Source of the DNA: Pseudomonas oryzihabitans
Lineage (GTDB): Bacteria; Pseudomonadota; Gammaproteobacteria; Pseudomonadales; Pseudomonadaceae
Length of the DNA stretch: 64,000 nt
NCBI RefSeq assembly: GCF_007665395.1
Contig: NZ_VDND01000001.1
Span: 620,001-684,000 of the forward strand
Direction of reading: 5' to 3'
Below are positions 51,881 through 61,062 of this stretch, piece by piece (the stretch's first letter is position 1; each line of letters opens with the position of its first letter). A model generated the notes under the pieces. The model saw only the letters and a list, made by a program, of their open reading frames with translations. It had not been told where the DNA came from and did not search any database. The position numbers were made by a program, and so were the translations under genes.

Positions 51881-52834
51881 CTAGTGGGAGGCGTCGTGGC
51901 GCCGGGCGAGTTGATTGAGGGTCAGCACCAGGAGGATCAGCAGGCCGGTGGCCACCTGTTGCCAATAGAAATTCCAGCCCACCAGCAGCAGGCCGTTGGC
52001 GGCCACCGCCAGCAGCAGCACGCCCAGCAGGGTGCCAGGCACATTGGGCCGGCCATGGCGATTCAGGCTGGCACCGATGAACACGGCGCCGATGCCATTG
52101 ATGAGATAGGCGTTGCCCGAGAGCGGCACATAGGCGTCGATACGCAGCGCCAGCAGCATTCCCGCCACCGCGGCCGCCAGGGCGGTGGCCAGGCAGGTCC
52201 AGAGCGCCAGGCGCCGTAGCGCCAGCCCCGAATAACGCGCCACCAGCGGCTGGCTGCCCAGCGCCAGCACGGCGCGGCCCAGGCGCCCGCGGGCCAGCAC
52301 CAGGCCGTAGACCAGGGCCAACAGCAACACCGTCCAGACCGCCGCCGGGACCTCGAGCCAGCTGCTCGCGGCCGGCCTGAATTCGGGCTTGAGATACAGC
52401 GGCAGCCCGCCCTCCGACAGCAGCTGTTGCAGGCTGGTGCCGATGAACAGCAGCCCCAGGCTGGCGAGGAAGGGCGACAGCCCCACACCGGCCACCAGCA
52501 GGGCATTGGCCACGCCGACCAGCAGCCCGAGCCCCAGTCCACCAGCGAGCGCCACGGCCAGCGGCCAACCGGCATTGAGCAGGGCGATGCAGCCAAAGGC
52601 CGCCAGGTCCAGGGCGATACCCACCGAGAGGTCGATGCCACCCGCGGCGATGGCGTAGGTCAGTCCCAGGGCCATCAGCGCCGGCACCAGGCCATTGTTG
52701 AGCAGCAGGCTGAGCAGATTGCCCTGGCTGAGAAAGCCGGGCGCCGCCAGGGCGAAGACCACCACCAGCGTGAGGAACAGCAGCGGCAGCGCCAGGCGCA
52801 GGCTGGGACGGCCAAGGGATAGGGTCGCGTTCAT
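51881..52834 (-). CDS. sugar-type (RbsC-like) ABC transporter permease
   Basis: This 317-residue BPD_transp_2 permease has 8-10 hydrophobic helices. The family blocks LGLTYAIAAGGIDLSVG and AYLINGIGAVFIGASLNRHG are present (the latter normally A-x-x-x-GG-x-S). Its ATG overlaps the stop of the preceding permease, so the two form a coupled heterodimer. Confidence 0.9.
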   Translation of the reverse strand: MNATLSLGRPSLRLALPLLFLTLVVVFALAAPGFLSQGNLLSLLLNNGLVPALMALGLTYAIAAGGIDLSVGIALDLAAFGCIALLNAGWPLAVALAGGLGLGLLVGVANALLVAGVGLSPFLASLGLLFIGTSLQQLLSEGGLPLYLKPEFRPAASSWLEVPAAVWTVLLLALVYGLVLARGRLGRAVLALGSQPLVARYSGLALRRLALWTCLATALAAAVAGMLLALRIDAYVPLSGNAYLINGIGAVFIGASLNRHGRPNVPGTLLGVLLLAVAANGLLLVGWNFYWQQVATGLLILLVLTLNQLARRHDASH

Positions 52835-53820
52835 AGACTACCCTCCTTGCGCAGACTGGCCGCCGCTACCACCAGCAGGATCAGCGTGCCCTGCACGCCA
52901 TTGACCAGGAAGCTGCTCACCCCGAGCAACTGGAAGCCATTGCCGAGCATGCCCACCAGCAACGCCGCCAGCAGGGTGCCGCCGACGCTCGGCAGGGAGC
53001 GCCAGGAGAACACCGTCCCGAGAAAGGCGATGGCCACCACCGGCAGCAGCAACTCACCCGATCCGGGGGTACTGCCACTGAACCAGGCCACCGAAAGCAG
53101 CGCGGCCAGGCCCGCGCAACCGCCCGCCAGCAGATAGCTGGAAAACACCAGCGTCCGGACCGGCAGGCCGGCGGCCCGCGCCGCTTCGGGATGATCGCCC
53201 ACCGCCGCCAACCGCAGACCATAGCGGGTACGTTGCAACAGGACCGCCAGTACCAGGGCGGTCGCCAGCAGCACCCAACCCGCGGCCGGGATGCCCAGCA
53301 GGCTGCCCATCCCAAGCAGATCCAGCCAGGGCGCACTCGCGGGCAGCACGGTGTTTTCGCTCAGGACCAGTTCCAGGCCGGCCACCACATTGAGGCTGGC
53401 CAGGGTCGTCAGCAGCGGCGGCAGGCCCAGCAGGGTCACCGCCAGGCCGTTGACCGCCCCCACCACCAGGCCGCAGGCCAGGGTCAGGCCGATGGCCAGC
53501 GGCGCGCCGTATCCCGCGTTGACCAGGCTCGCCTGGACCGCCGCGCAGAGGCCGAGATTGGCCGCCAGCGACAGATCCAGGCCGCCGGCCAGGACGTTGC
53601 CACCCCCACCGACGATCACCAGGGTGAGGCCCAGCGCCAGGATGCCGGGGATGGCGGCCTGGGCCAGGATATTGGCGAGATTGCCGGCGCCCAGGAACCC
53701 CGGCGCCCGCCAGGCGAACAGGGCGGCGATCAGCACGAAGGCCAGCAACGCCCCGTGGCGCCAGACGTCCAGCCGCCAGGCCAGGGCCGGCGCCGCAAGA
53801 GATTCAGGAGGCGAGGCCAA
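52831..53820 (-). CDS. sugar-type (RbsC-like) ABC transporter permease, TTG start
   Basis: This is a 329-residue permease paralogous to the next gene, with LGLTLVIVGGGGNVLAGGLDLSLAA, where the usual GIDLS block is interrupted by a Gly-rich insertion, and FLGTVFSWRSLPSVGGTLLA. The start is TTG at 53820, supported by GGGGAGGG six bases upstream and by the absence of other starts before the first helix. It overlaps the ATPase gene by 17 bases. It forms half of the translocation pore. Confidence 0.88.
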   Translation of the reverse strand: MASPPESLAAPALAWRLDVWRHGALLAFVLIAALFAWRAPGFLGAGNLANILAQAAIPGILALGLTLVIVGGGGNVLAGGLDLSLAANLGLCAAVQASLVNAGYGAPLAIGLTLACGLVVGAVNGLAVTLLGLPPLLTTLASLNVVAGLELVLSENTVLPASAPWLDLLGMGSLLGIPAAGWVLLATALVLAVLLQRTRYGLRLAAVGDHPEAARAAGLPVRTLVFSSYLLAGGCAGLAALLSVAWFSGSTPGSGELLLPVVAIAFLGTVFSWRSLPSVGGTLLAALLVGMLGNGFQLLGVSSFLVNGVQGTLILLVVAAASLRKEGSL

Positions 53821-55342
53821 GATCCGCCCTCCCCGTCGCGTCCGCCACCGGTGCCACCGCGCCGGTGGCGGTGGCCAGCAATTCTTCGGCGCTCAGCTCC
53901 CTGGCCGGACGCGCCGGCAGCAATCGTCCGCGATGCATCACATGGATGCGGTCGCAGAGGTTGAGCAATTCGGGCAAGTCCACCGAGAGGATCAACACCC
54001 CGGCGCCCTGCTCCACCAGCCGGGCGACCTGGCGATAGAGTTCGGCCCGCGCGGCGAGGTCGATGCCCACGCTGGGTTCGTCCAGCAGGTAGAGCCTGGC
54101 GTCGCGGGCCAACCATTTGCCCAGGGCGACCTTCTGCTGGTTGCCGCCACTGAGGTGGCGCACCGGCGTCTCCAGGTCCGGGGTACGGATGTCCAGCGCC
54201 TCGCGCAGCCGTAGTGCCGTCTGGCGCTCGGCGCCTGGCCGACGGAGACCGAACCAGCTGAAACGCTCCAGGGCGGCCAGGGTGAGATTCTCGGTCACGG
54301 TGAGATCCAGGGCCACGCCCTGCTGCCGGCGATTCTCCGGCAACAGCGCCAGTCCCGCCCGCACCGCGGCGCGGGGGTGGGCGAACCGGTGCAGCCGTCC
54401 CTCCAGCAGCAACTCGCCCTCGGCCACTGGCAGCAGGCCGAACAGCGTCTTCAACAACTCCTTGGCGCCCGAGCCGACCAGGCCGGCGACGCCGACCACC
54501 TCGCCGCGGCGCACCTGCAGGTCGACCGCGGCGAACGCTCCCGGTCGACCGAGCCGGCGCGTCTCCAGCAGCACCTCGCCAGGCTGTGCCTGCGCCTTGG
54601 AATAGGCCTCGCCGAGTTCGCGGTTGATCATCAGCCGCGCCATGGCCGCCGCGGGCGTGACCCGGGGTTCGACTTCCGCCACCTTCTGGCCGCCCCGCAG
54701 CACCGTGGCCCGGTCACAGAGGCGTTCGACCTCCTGCAGGTAGTGGGAGACATAGAGCAAGGCCAGGCCTTGATCGCGCAACTCGCGCAGCAGCTTGAGC
54801 AGGCGCTCCACCTCGCCGTGGGCCAGGGCGACCGTGGGTTCGTCGAGCACCAGCACCTTGGGCGTGCCCAGCAGCGCCCGGCTGATCTGCAGCAGCTGTT
54901 GTTCGGCGCTGCTCAGCTCCGCCACCCGGGTCCGCGCGCGGCAGTCCAGGCCGAAGCGCTCGGCCAGTAGCCGCTCCGCCGCCCGCTCCTGGCCGCGACG
55001 ATCCAGCAGCGGGCCTAGGCGCCGCTCCTGGCCGAAGAACAAGGCCTCGGCCAGGGTGAAATTGGGCGGCAACAGCCGCTCTTGGTGGATGATGGATATC
55101 CCGCGCCGGGCCAATTCGCGCGGTCCCGCGCCGAGCAGCGACTGGCCATCCAGGCGCAGCTCGCCGGTATCAGGCGTCACCAGTCCGCCGAGCACCTTGA
55201 TCAGGGTGGACTTGCCGGCGCCGTTCTCGCCGATCAGGCCGTGGATCTCGCCGGCCCGAAGGGTCAGGTCGACGCCCGCCAGCGCCTGGGTCGCCCCGTA
55301 GCGCTTGGCGACGCCGCGCAATTCGAGCACCGCCGTGCTCAT
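53804..55342 (-). CDS. sugar-type ABC transporter ATPase, duplicated (RbsA-like)
   Basis: This 512-residue protein has two ABC modules. The first has Walker A GENGAGKST, signature ELSSAEQQLLQISRALL and Walker B VLVLDEPTVAL. The second has a degenerate Walker A (GLVGSGAKE), signature LSGGNQQKVALGKWL and Walker B LYLLDEPSVGID. This half-degenerate pattern is normal for CUT2 importers. Its ATG overlaps the binding-protein stop. It powers the two downstream permeases. Confidence 0.93.
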   Translation of the reverse strand: MSTAVLELRGVAKRYGATQALAGVDLTLRAGEIHGLIGENGAGKSTLIKVLGGLVTPDTGELRLDGQSLLGAGPRELARRGISIIHQERLLPPNFTLAEALFFGQERRLGPLLDRRGQERAAERLLAERFGLDCRARTRVAELSSAEQQLLQISRALLGTPKVLVLDEPTVALAHGEVERLLKLLRELRDQGLALLYVSHYLQEVERLCDRATVLRGGQKVAEVEPRVTPAAAMARLMINRELGEAYSKAQAQPGEVLLETRRLGRPGAFAAVDLQVRRGEVVGVAGLVGSGAKELLKTLFGLLPVAEGELLLEGRLHRFAHPRAAVRAGLALLPENRRQQGVALDLTVTENLTLAALERFSWFGLRRPGAERQTALRLREALDIRTPDLETPVRHLSGGNQQKVALGKWLARDARLYLLDEPSVGIDLAARAELYRQVARLVEQGAGVLILSVDLPELLNLCDRIHVMHRGRLLPARPARELSAEELLATATGAVAPVADATGRADLGLAS

Positions 55343-56304
55343 TGATCACCCCGCAGCGCCGCGACCTGGTCCAGGTTCGACTGGGTGGTGAGCAGGGTCG
55401 GTACATGGGTTTCCTTGGGCAGGTCGCGGGCGCCGGCCAGGTAGCGGGCGACATTCTGCACCGCCGTGCGCCCCATCAGCGCCGGTTGCTGGGCGACCAC
55501 CGCGCCCACCGGGCTGTCGTCACGCTTGAGCAGCTCCAGCACCTCGGGGGTGCCGTCGACGCCATAGGTCTTGATCTCGGTCCGCCCGGCCTCGATCAGC
55601 GCCTGGCTGGCGCCGAGCTGGGGAATGTCCCAGGCCGACCAGATGGCGGCGATGCTGCCCTTGGGATACTTGTTGAGCAGCGCCGCGATCTGGCCGCGGG
55701 CGTCCTGCACGGTGTTGGGGATCACGTCGCGCAGCTCGGGCTGGATGATCTTCAGCCCCGGATGGGCCTCGAGCACCTTGCGCAGCTCGGCGTAGCGGAT
55801 GGCGCATACGGGCACGCCTTGGAAGCCGTTGAACACCAGGATGTCACCCTTGCCACCGGTGTCCTTGGCCAGCTGCTCGGCGAGTTCACGGCCGGCCGCG
55901 GCGTTGTCCGAGGTGGTGTTGTTGAGGCTGTATTGGGACGGCGCATCGATGGTGAACAGCGGGATGCCGGCCGCCTGGATGCGCTTCAGCCAGGGATCTA
56001 TCACGCTCAGCGTGCCGAGGGTCTGGATCACCGCGTCGGGCTTCTGGGTCACCAGCGTCTGCAACTGGGTCACCAGATTCTTGTCGTTGCGCCCGGCGTC
56101 CAGGGTGATGGGGGTGCCACCCAGCCGCTTGACCTCTTCCACCTGCGCCTGGAACGCCTTGAGGTCGAAGTAGTGGCTGGTGCCGGTCATGCTGATGGCG
56201 ATGCGCTTGCCGGCCAGCGAGGGAATCTCGTCCGCGGAGGCGAAGGCGGTGGTCACCAGCAGCGGCAACAGCAGCAGGGAGCGAAGCAGTCTGCGAAGAG
56301 CCAT
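55339..56304 (-). CDS. substrate-binding protein (Peripla_BP_4, RbsB-like)
   Basis: This 321-residue protein has a signal peptide (LLRSLLLLPLLVTTAFASA, residues 5 to about 24) and a ribose-binding-like fold (KRIAISMTGTSHYF, PDAVIQTLGTLSVIDPWL, IAAIWSAWDIPQLGASQALIEAG). Though RbsB-like, its operon partners point to an organosulfur ligand rather than a sugar; this is inference. It precedes the ATPase with an ATGA overlap. Confidence 0.9.
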   Translation of the reverse strand: MALRRLLRSLLLLPLLVTTAFASADEIPSLAGKRIAISMTGTSHYFDLKAFQAQVEEVKRLGGTPITLDAGRNDKNLVTQLQTLVTQKPDAVIQTLGTLSVIDPWLKRIQAAGIPLFTIDAPSQYSLNNTTSDNAAAGRELAEQLAKDTGGKGDILVFNGFQGVPVCAIRYAELRKVLEAHPGLKIIQPELRDVIPNTVQDARGQIAALLNKYPKGSIAAIWSAWDIPQLGASQALIEAGRTEIKTYGVDGTPEVLELLKRDDSPVGAVVAQQPALMGRTAVQNVARYLAGARDLPKETHVPTLLTTQSNLDQVAALRGDQ

Positions 56305-56319
56305 GTAAGTCCTTTCTGT

Positions 56320-56679
56320 TCAGTCGGTGATCGTCAGGTGGTGCTCGCCGAGCAGGCGCTTGAGGTCGCGGGGGGCCGGGCCGGATGCGCGCTGCTGCAC
56401 GGCGGTGTCGGTCAGCCATTCGCGCTGCAGGTCGGCAGCGAGCTGGCGGGCACTGTCGGCCGCCAGGCGCGCCTGGATCTGCCGCACCGGTCCGTCATCG
56501 CCAGCACTGGCACGTTGCAGGGCGCGCGCCGCGGCCAGGCGTACCTGCAGGTCGCCGACCGCGGCGATCACCAGGGGGTCGCGCGCGCGCGCTGCCACGG
56601 GCAGCGTCTGGCGCAGTTGCTGGAAAACCTGCTCGGCGAAGGTCAATTCTTCTTGGGTGGCAAAGGCGAGATCGGTCAT
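56320..56679 (-). CDS. hypothetical protein of the sulfur operon, 119 aa
   Basis: This 119-residue, helix-rich, Ala/Gln/Arg-rich protein lacks a signal peptide or membrane segment. I do not recognise the family. It starts four bases after the SfnB stop and ends 15 bases before the binding-protein ATG, so it is cotranscribed. The clean ATG and tight spacing argue that it is real. A small partner or regulator of one of the oxidoreductases is possible. Confidence 0.7.
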   Translation of the reverse strand: MTDLAFATQEELTFAEQVFQQLRQTLPVAARARDPLVIAAVGDLQVRLAAARALQRASAGDDGPVRQIQARLAADSARQLAADLQREWLTDTAVQQRASGPAPRDLKRLLGEHHLTITD

Positions 56680-56683
56680 GGCG

Positions 56684-57910
56684 TCAGTTCCAGGCGTGAC
56701 GGTTCGGCTCGACGCCGTTCAGCACGTAGTTGCCGATGAGGTGGTATTTCCAGCGCACCGGGTCGTGCAGGGTGTGGGTGCGGGCATTGCGCCAGTGACG
56801 GTCATGGCCGAAGCGCTGGGACACGCTGCGCGTCCCGCCCAGCTCGCACAGGCGATTGGCCGCCGCCAGGGCGATCTCGGTCGAGGCCACCTTGGCCTGC
56901 CCTACCACCACCGAGGCCTCGGCGACGCTGTCCGCCGATGGCGCCGCCAGGGCCCGGTCCACCGCGAGGCCCGCTTCTTCCAGCAGCGCCTCGGCCGCGG
57001 CCAGGCGCCAGCTGAGGTCGCCGATCAGGGCCTGGCTCAGGGGATCCTGCCAGCCATGCTCGAGGCCGCTGTCGGTCCAGGGTCGGGCCAGCCGGGCGGC
57101 GGCCAGGGTCGCGGCGAAGGCGCCGCGCGCGATGCCCACGTCCACCGCGGCCTGGATGATCTGGGACACCGGACCATCCGCCGTGGGGCGTTCGAAGGCT
57201 TTCCAGGCAGGCAGCACGGCGCTGCGTGGCACGCTCACGCCCTTGAGCAGCACCCGGCCACTCGCCGTGGTGCGCTGGCCGAAGCCGTCCCAATCGTCAA
57301 TCACCGTCAGGCCGCCCGCCTCGCGGGGCACCAGTGCCAGGTGCGCCAGGCCGGCCTCGTCGAGGGCGACCGTCGGCACCACGTGGGCGAACAATGCGCC
57401 GGTGCAATAGGCCTTCTCGCCATCGATCCAGGCCGTGTCCCCGGTGAAGCGGATCCGTGTCTCGAACTGGGTGACGGTCTTGCTGCGCGCCTCGGAAAAG
57501 GCATTGCCGAAGCGGTAACCCTTGAGCACCAGGCCCAGGTAGTGGCGTTGCTGTTCGGGGCTGCCGGTCAGCAACAGGTTGTTCACCACGCCCAGGTGGT
57601 TCTGCGGCAGTTGCCCGAGGGACGGATCGGCGGCGGAGATACGGGCGATGACTTCCGCGACCGTTCCGAACCCCACGCCGGCGCCGCCGAAGGCTCGTGG
57701 GACGGTGATGGCCCAGAGGCCACTGGCGGAAAAGCGGTCGAGCTCGGCCCAGGGCAGCCGCCGCTCCTGATCACGACTACGCGCCTCCTGGGCGAAATCC
57801 TCCGCCAGGGCGGCGGCGGCATCGAGCGCCTCTGCGGCGTCGCGCAAGACGGTGGCGGGACGCGCGGGGGCAGCGCGGGGAACGGCGGTGAGCGAGGGGG
57901 CAACGGCCAT
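56684..57910 (-). CDS. sfnB: SfnB-family sulfur acquisition oxidoreductase
   Basis: This 408-residue acyl-CoA-dehydrogenase-fold flavoprotein is of the DszC/SfnB branch: ITVPRAFGGAGVGFGTVAEVIARISAADPSLGQ, GNAFSEARSKT, and the C-terminal GGTRSVSQRFGHDRHWRNARTHTLHDPVRWKYHLIGNYVLNG, each listed as the recognised family blocks. It is first in a seven-gene operon. The ATG has GGGAG upstream, and a sigma-54 promoter lies about 35 bases before it. SfnB homologues support growth on dimethyl sulfone and other organosulfur sources. Confidence 0.92.
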   Translation of the reverse strand: MAVAPSLTAVPRAAPARPATVLRDAAEALDAAAALAEDFAQEARSRDQERRLPWAELDRFSASGLWAITVPRAFGGAGVGFGTVAEVIARISAADPSLGQLPQNHLGVVNNLLLTGSPEQQRHYLGLVLKGYRFGNAFSEARSKTVTQFETRIRFTGDTAWIDGEKAYCTGALFAHVVPTVALDEAGLAHLALVPREAGGLTVIDDWDGFGQRTTASGRVLLKGVSVPRSAVLPAWKAFERPTADGPVSQIIQAAVDVGIARGAFAATLAAARLARPWTDSGLEHGWQDPLSQALIGDLSWRLAAAEALLEEAGLAVDRALAAPSADSVAEASVVVGQAKVASTEIALAAANRLCELGGTRSVSQRFGHDRHWRNARTHTLHDPVRWKYHLIGNYVLNGVEPNRHAWN

Positions 57911-57943
57911 GCAAGGACTCCCATGAGGAAACCCTTGAGCCAG

Positions 57944-57959
57944 AGCACGGCGCGTGCCA
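57944..57959 (-). promoter_or_regulatory. sigma-54 (-24/-12) promoter of the sulfur operon
   Basis: On the minus strand TGGCACGCGCCGTGCT matches the sigma-54 consensus TGGCAC-N5-TTGCW with the essential GG and GC dinucleotides exactly ten bases apart. It lies 34 bases before the sfnB ATG. SfnR-type sigma-54 activators control sfn genes in other Pseudomonas, so the position agrees with sulfur-starvation control. Confidence 0.75.
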
Positions 57960-58440
57960 TCCCGCCAAGCCCAGCCAAATCAGGCACTTGGAAGCCTTCC
58001 GCGAGATCGCAGAGTTCCTGGCGCAACACCTTGTCCCATTGCTGTTGCGCCACGGACAGCAGCGCCCGAGGCACCGCGAGCCAGCCAGCGGCCCTGCGGC
58101 CCTTGGCGCGGATCATGACCCACCAGTGCTTAGCCAGCCGCTTACCGCGCTGCCGAGCGCCGAGCGCCGAGGTGGGAACAGCGTCAGCACCCAGGGAATC
58201 AGCTGGGCCGGACGTCTCGACACCTGACTCTTCGGCAGTCCGCTGCGCCCAAACCAGGTCGACCGACGCCTCCGATCGAGGATACGGAGATCGCCGGTGG
58301 GTGAGCCCAGCCGTCAAGGCATCGGCTTTCCGTCGAGGCGATCACTTCAAATTCAGCAGGGAAGGAAGATTCATCCCGCGATACAACGCGGCCGGCACTG
58401 TTTCAGTTTTAGTTGAAAGAGCAAAACAAGTGGAATAGGG
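57960..58440. other. upstream region of the sulfur operon, no gene recognised
   Basis: These 480 bases of normal GC content hold no convincing gene. An open frame extending sfnB upstream on the minus strand has no recognisable product and contains the sigma-54 promoter. Binding sites for a sigma-54 activator would be expected here but no clear palindrome was picked out. Confidence 0.5.
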
Positions 58441-58853
58441 CTGTCTGACAGCGCGCAATAAAACCTGAACTTGAACGCCAGCCTAAATAACACTTGCGGC
58501 ATGCCGCTTATTGAATCTAAATAAAAATTCCTATCATCCCATTCATGGCAATAGCATGACGCTTTGCTATTTTTTATAGAAACTTTACGCCCGGCGCAGG
58601 CGCCAAACGCTAGCATGGAGCGCCCATCAGCCCAGCAATCGCCGGCATTTTAATAATATAGTAATACTTAATTATAAGGCGATTTCAGCACTCAATATTA
58701 ACTGACCGCTCAAGGCTGTTTTATTACCGCCCGGCACTCTACAGGCGCTATTTATAAGAGCGACTCGAAAGATATCGCAATCCCCGATGTCGTAGCACTT
58801 CGCCACACATCAGCTGCCATTCCATGCGACTTCTTTCGTATTGAGACCCTGCA
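58441..58853. other. AT-rich intergenic island upstream of chemoreceptor
   Basis: About 410 bases are visibly poorer in GC than the surroundings, with runs such as TTTTAATAATATAG and TTTTTTATAG. No gene is supported. It is probably a promoter/silencer region (H-NS/MvaT-type proteins favour such DNA) or residual foreign DNA. Confidence 0.55.
58484..58510 (+). promoter_or_regulatory. candidate sigma-28 (FliA) promoter of the second chemoreceptor
   Basis: TAAA, exactly 15 bases, then GCCGCTTA (consensus GCCGATAA; six of eight). It lies about 340 bases before the ATG, giving a long leader, so a second nearer promoter is possible. Confidence 0.5.
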
Positions 58854-60872
58854 ATGAACCTTCTCACACCCGCCGTTCGCGTGCTCAATCGTCTCAGGTT
58901 TTCCGCCAAGTTCGCCTGCCTGGCCATCATCGTGCTGGTGCCCTTGCTCACCCTCAGTGGCTACCTGTACCAGGATATCCAGGAGCAGCGCACCGGCCTG
59001 GTGCTGGAGGTCAAGGGTCAGGACTTCATGACGGCGCTGGTCCCCGTCCTGCGCCTGAGCATGCAGCAGCGCGCCCTGGGCAAGCGACTGGCGGAAGGCG
59101 ACGCCTCAGCGCGAGCCGATTGGCAAACCAGCAAGGATGGCCTGGCGGCGGCCTATGATGAGCTCGCCCGGTTGCAGGGCTCCCAGGGCGATGCCCTGGA
59201 AACGCGTGATCATCTGACGCAACTGCGCGCGGCCTCCGACCGGCTCGCCACGGCGGTGGCGGGAACGCCCACCGAGGTCTTCGAGGCGTGGAGCGAGCAG
59301 ATCCTCGACGTCCTGAATCTCTTCTACTATGTCTCGGCCACCTCGGGACTCATCCTCGACACGGACTACAACAGCTTCTTCCTCGTCGACTTCACCTCGC
59401 TGCGCCTGCCGCGGGAAATCAACCTGCTCGGCCAGTTGCGCAGCGCCACGTCCAGCCTGGCCGCCACCGGCACCTTCGACAGCGCGACCCTGAGCCTCGT
59501 GCGCAGCGTGTCACGCCAGGAACGCCAGAGCGCTGATGAACTCGGGCAGAGCCTCACCCTCCTCGCCCGGCAGGGCCCTGAGCTTACCCAACAGCTGAAA
59601 TCGGCCCTGGGCCAGGTGGAGGGTGACTACGCCAAGTTCCGGCAAGGCCTGATGGCGGCCGCAGGCGGCATGAGCGCCGACCAAGGACGGGCGCTGGTTG
59701 CCCAGGGGAACGCCGTCGTGGCGCGCTACTTCGAGGTACAGGAGCAGGCGCAACGGCTGCTCACCCAGCTGCTGGAAACCCGCCTGGCCCAACAGACCTG
59801 GCTACGCGACTTCGTGGTAGCGAGCATCCTCGGCGTGCTGCTGCTGTTGAGCTACACCCTCATCAGCATCTACGTCGCCTTGCGCCAGGGCATCACCGCG
59901 TTGGTGACGGTGACGGCTACCGCCGCCGAGGGCGACCTCAGCGGTCGCGTGACGCTGCGTGGCCGGGATGAGGTCGCCGACATCGGTCGTAGCCTGAATG
60001 CGATGCTGGACGCCTTCGGGCATTCGCTCCGCGAAGTGAACCAGGCCTCCGACGCCGTGGCGAATGCCTCCGGGGCACTGGCGACGTCCATCGGCACGGC
60101 CAGGCGGACGTTGCAGTCGCAGCAGGCCGAGACCGACCAGGTGGCGACCGCCATCACCGAGATGACCGCCAGCGTGGCCGAGGTAGCCCGCAACACCGAA
60201 GGCGCGGTCGCCGCCGCCCAGCAGGCCGACCAGGCAACTCGCGAGGGCTCCCTGGTGATGCAGAAGACCCAGACCACCATCGACGTCCTCGCCGCCGAAG
60301 TCGACCTCACGGCGGCCAGGGTCGCGGACCTGGCCACCCACAGCCAGGCCATCGGCGGGGTCATCGCGGTGATCCGGCAAATCGCCGAACAGACCAACCT
60401 GCTGGCGCTCAACGCCGCCATCGAGGCGGCCCGGGCCGGTGAGCAGGGTAGGGGATTCGCCGTGGTCGCCGACGAGGTCAGGACCCTCGCCTCCCGGACG
60501 CAGACCTCCACCGAAGAGATCCGCGGGATCATCGAACAGTTGCAGGACGCCACCGGCGCCGCCGTCGCCCAGATGCAGGCCAGTCGAACCCACGCCCTGG
60601 GTGGGGTGGCAGCCGCCACCCAGGCGAGCGCCAGTCTGGCGAGCATCGGTCTGGCCGTGGGCCGCATCGTCGACATCAACGTCCAGATCGCCAGTGCCAC
60701 GGAGCAACAGGCGGCGGTGTCCGAGGACATCAACCGCAACACCACCGAGATCCGCACCAGCACCCTCCAGGTGCTGGGCGGCATAGAGTCCGATACCGGC
60801 ACCGCGGATCGATTGGCCGCGCTCTCCCAGGAAATGCGCGGCGTGGTCGCGCGTTTTCGGCTCGGCGCCTGA
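58854..60872 (+). CDS. methyl-accepting chemotaxis protein with large periplasmic domain
   Basis: This is a 672-residue chemoreceptor. TM1 spans about 22-42 and TM2 about 318-340, framing an all-helical periplasmic domain of about 275 residues (long-helix bimodular type). A HAMP domain follows (about 340-395, ending near [12 protein letters not shown]), then a signalling domain with the tip [20 protein letters not shown] and [14 protein letters not shown]. The C-terminus RFRLGA has no tethering pentapeptide. The ligand is unknown. It is monocistronic, downstream of an AT-rich region with a sigma-28-like promoter. Confidence 0.95.
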   Translation: MNLLTPAVRVLNRLRFSAKFACLAIIVLVPLLTLSGYLYQDIQEQRTGLVLEVKGQDFMTALVPVLRLSMQQRALGKRLAEGDASARADWQTSKDGLAAAYDELARLQGSQGDALETRDHLTQLRAASDRLATAVAGTPTEVFEAWSEQILDVLNLFYYVSATSGLILDTDYNSFFLVDFTSLRLPREINLLGQLRSATSSLAATGTFDSATLSLVRSVSRQERQSADELGQSLTLLARQGPELTQQLKSALGQVEGDYAKFRQGLMAAAGGMSADQGRALVAQGNAVVARYFEVQEQAQRLLTQLLETRLAQQTWLRDFVVASILGVLLLLSYTLISIYVALRQGITALVTVTATAAEGDLSGRVTLRGRDEVADIGRSLNAMLDAFGHSLREVNQASDAVANASGALATSIGTARRTLQSQQAETDQVATAITEMTASVAEVARNTEGAVAAAQQADQATREGSLVMQKTQTTIDVLAAEVDLTAARVADLATHSQAIGGVIAVIRQIAEQTNLLALNAAIEAARAGEQGRGFAVVADEVRTLASRTQTSTEEIRGIIEQLQDATGAAVAQMQASRTHALGGVAAATQASASLASIGLAVGRIVDINVQIASATEQQAAVSEDINRNTTEIRTSTLQVLGGIESDTGTADRLAALSQEMRGVVARFRLGA

Positions 60873-60961
60873 TGTCGCACGGCACCCGCCAGGCGACGAC
60901 GGCCCAGCCGGGAGCGTGCAAGTCGGCAGGCCCGCGCCCGGCCACTTCGCGGACAGCCGCC

Positions 60962-61056
60962 CCTTACGGCCAGGTCTCCGTGGAGGCGTTAGCCACGGCG
61001 ATGAACCGTAAAGGACTTAAAGCCGGGTAGCCCGAGGCCGATACCCGGAGCAGGAG
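60962..61056 (+). ncRNA. candidate structured 5' leader of the GGDEF-EAL gene
   Basis: Three nested or consecutive stems can be drawn. CCTTACGG (60962-60969) pairs with CCGTAAAGG (61006-61014, one bulge). Inside it, CCGTGG and CCACGG close a 9-base loop. Downstream, CCGGGTA and TACCCGG form a perfect 7-bp stem, followed by AGCAGGAG. The leader precedes a diguanylate cyclase/phosphodiesterase gene; Pseudomonas has a described Pseudomon-GGDEF RNA motif in such positions, but I cannot confirm a match from memory. Confidence 0.4.
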
Positions 61057-61062
61057 CGTTGA

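Noticed and set aside
57583..58317. A minus-strand frame upstream of sfnB that might be an extra gene
   Set aside because: It overlaps the sfnB 5' end in another frame, has no recognised product, and covers the sigma-54 promoter, so it is more likely non-coding.
58371..58616. Small minus-strand frame in the AT-rich island
   Set aside because: No ribosome binding site, Cys/Lys-rich random-looking sequence, and different base composition from the genes.
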